Assembly: GCA_003533975.1 (NCBI GenBank)
Contig: DQCL01000347.1
Coordinates: 1 to 7,824 of the forward strand
Direction: 5' to 3'
Length of the DNA: 7,824 nt
Source of the DNA: Octadecabacter sp.
Lineage (GTDB): Bacteria; Pseudomonadota; Alphaproteobacteria; Rhodobacterales; Rhodobacteraceae
Part shown: in pieces, positions 6,744 through 7,824 of the stretch
Numbering within the stretch: position 1 is the first letter of the stretch
Layout: each line of letters begins with the position of its first letter
The notes under the pieces: model-generated
What the model saw: only the letters and a program-made list of their open reading frames with translations
The model's database searches: none
Told to the model about the DNA's origin: nothing
Program-made: the position numbers and the translations under genes

Positions 6744-6757
6744 TCGCACCGGTGCGA
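6744..6757. promoter_or_regulatory. Perfect 14-bp palindrome TCGCACCGGTGCGA, candidate operator
   Basis: Every base pairs with its mirror position. Its centre is 31 bp from the centre of the inverted repeat at 6713-6726, close to three helical turns, so proteins on the two sites would lie on the same face of the DNA. It sits just upstream of the candidate -35 element of cytochrome b561. No regulator can be named. Confidence 0.4.
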
Positions 6758-6945
6758 CGGCATACGACCCAGCCCCATGACCAAGCCTAACAAACAGCTT
6801 CGGCTGGATGTCCAGCGTATAACCAAACGGCTCGGTGTGAACGCAGACTTGGTCGCCCCACTTAGCCAAGTCCAGACAGACGCATCTTAGTGACATTGAT
6901 GAAACGCCCATAAACCCTTGCTCCTAGCGCTTAAAACCCGCAAAA
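6758..6945. other. Remaining intergenic DNA between cytochrome b561 and pncB
   Basis: No recognisable gene lies in this stretch. A short + strand frame (ATG 6777, TAG 6888-6890, 37 codons, starting MTKPNKQLRLDVQRITKRLG) can be read, extendable in frame to an ATG at 6735, but neither start has a ribosome binding site. No convincing -35/-10 pair for pncB was found. GTGACA at 6890-6895 followed by TAAACC at 6911-6916 is the best pair seen, and its 15-base spacing is poor. Confidence 0.5.
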
Positions 6946-6964
6946 CTCCCTAAGCCTAAGGGAG
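6946..6964 (+). promoter_or_regulatory. Imperfect palindrome enclosing the pncB ribosome binding site
   Basis: CTCCCTAAGCCTAAGGGAG has 9-base arms around a central C with one mismatch. In RNA the outer six pairs (CTCCCT with AGGGAG) would form a stem over a 7-base loop. The right arm is the Shine-Dalgarno sequence AAGGGAG, 6 bases before the pncB ATG, so folding would hide it. It could equally be a DNA operator. Confidence 0.45.
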
Positions 6965-6970
6965 AACATC

Positions 6971-7824
6971 ATGGTCGACATCGCAACCCGCGTCTGGAAC
7001 CACAAATGGAAGATCGACCCGATCGTCCGTTCCCTGATCGACACCGACTTTTATAAACTGCTGATGTGCCAATCGGTGTTTCGCAACAAACCCGACACCC
7101 AAGTCACGTTCTCCCTGATCAATCGCTCCAAAAACGTGCGCCTCGCGGACCTCGTGGACGAGGGCGAATTGCGCGAACAGCTTGACCACGTGCGTTCCCT
7201 TTCGCTCACACGTGGGGAATCCACATGGATGCGCGGCAACACGTTCTACGGCAAACGCCAGATGTTCAGCCCCGAATTCATAGACTGGTTCGAACAACTC
7301 CGCCTGCCGCCCTACCACCTCGAAAAACGCGACGGCCAGTACGAGCTGACGTTTGAAGGCTCGTGGCCCGAAGTCATGCTCTGGGAAATCCCCGCCCTCT
7401 CAATCCTGATGGAACTGCGCGGCCGCGCGGTCCTTGGCACGATGGGCCGCTTTGAACTGCAAGTCCTCTACGCCCGCGCCATGACGAAACTCTGGGAAAA
7501 GGTCGAAAAACTCCGCCCGCTGGATGGCCTTAAGGTTGCGGATTTCGGCACCCGCCGCCGCCATTCCTTCCTGTGGCAAGACTGGTGCGTGCGCGCCATG
7601 CAAGAAGGCTTGGGCGACAGCTTCGTCGGCACCTCCAACTGCCTGATCGCCAAAAACCGCGAGGTCGAGGCCATCGGCACCAACGCCCACGAACTCCCCA
7701 TGGTCTACTCCGCGCTGGCCAAAGACGACGCCACCCTCGCGCAGGCCCCCTATGACGTGCTGCGCGATTGGCACGACGAACACGAAGGCAACCTGCGCAT
7801 CATCCTGCCCGACACCTACGGCAC
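6971..7824 (+). CDS. pncB: Nicotinate phosphoribosyltransferase, N-terminal 284 residues (3' end outside the window)
   Basis: This enzyme joins nicotinate with PRPP to give nicotinate mononucleotide, coupled to ATP hydrolysis, in the cytoplasmic NAD salvage (Preiss-Handler) pathway. The frame runs open from ATG 6971 to the window edge (284 codons plus 2 bases), and the full protein should be about 430 residues. Family landmarks are [17 protein letters not shown] (21-37), FGTRRRHSF (192-200), GTSNCLIAK (220-228), GTNAHELPM (236-244) and LPDTYG at the edge. His240 in GTNAHE corresponds by eye to the histidine that is phosphorylated in the Salmonella enzyme (His219). The start has AAGGGAG 6 bases upstream, partly within a palindrome. 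The gene is divergent from cytochrome b561 and has no evident functional tie to the nitrate operon. The third codon positions are very rich in C, more so than in the nitrate genes, which suggests different codon selection. Confidence 0.96.
   Translation, partial: MVDIATRVWNHKWKIDPIVRSLIDTDFYKLLMCQSVFRNKPDTQVTFSLINRSKNVRLADLVDEGELREQLDHVRSLSLTRGESTWMRGNTFYGKRQMFSPEFIDWFEQLRLPPYHLEKRDGQYELTFEGSWPEVMLWEIPALSILMELRGRAVLGTMGRFELQVLYARAMTKLWEKVEKLRPLDGLKVADFGTRRRHSFLWQDWCVRAMQEGLGDSFVGTSNCLIAKNREVEAIGTNAHELPMVYSALAKDDATLAQAPYDVLRDWHDEHEGNLRIILPDTYG

Noticed and set aside
6693..6911. - strand open frame of 72 codons upstream of cytochrome b561
   Set aside because: It runs through the candidate promoter and operators of cytochrome b561, has no ribosome binding site and shows no recognisable family.
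7400..7783. - strand open frames antisense to pncB
   Set aside because: The + strand here is clearly pncB with several conserved motifs; the opposite frames reflect its C-rich third codon positions.

Overview
The window looks like a chromosomal stretch of an alphaproteobacterium, most likely of the Rhodobacterales (Roseobacter-type). I infer this from the protein sequences, the moderately high GC content and the nitrite reductase / nitrate reductase / glycosyltransferase-like / siroheme synthase gene order. No species call can be supported from the sequence alone.

Bases 1-6012 hold the downstream part of an assimilatory nitrate/nitrite reduction operon on the + strand: the 3' end of nirB (siroheme nitrite reductase large subunit), nirD (Rieske-type small subunit), nasA (molybdopterin nitrate reductase), a TrpD2/YbiB-like member of the anthranilate phosphoribosyltransferase fold, and cysG (siroheme synthase). 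All four junctions are 4-base ATGA overlaps, so the genes are almost certainly co-transcribed and translationally coupled. They form a coherent pathway: NasA reduces nitrate to nitrite, NirBD reduces nitrite to ammonium, and CysG makes the siroheme NirB needs. The TrpD2-like protein is the one member with no obvious role.

Bases 6013-6133 are a short gap with no convincing terminator. On the - strand this gap and the last bases of cysG contain an unbroken 47-codon frame that continues in the frame of the next gene and could be a remnant of another gene. Bases 6134-6682 (- strand) encode a four-helix cytochrome b561, convergent with cysG.

Bases 6683-6970 separate cytochrome b561 from the divergently transcribed pncB (nicotinate phosphoribosyltransferase, NAD salvage), which runs off the right edge. 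This gap holds a likely cytochrome b561 promoter with a perfect inverted repeat in its -35/-10 spacer, a second perfect 14-bp palindrome 31 bp away, and an imperfect palindrome that covers the pncB ribosome binding site.

There are no tRNAs, rRNAs, CRISPR arrays or complete mobile elements. I see no clearly new multi-gene system. The items most worth following are the degenerate TrpD2-like gene in the nitrate operon and the two-dyad regulatory region upstream of cytochrome b561.
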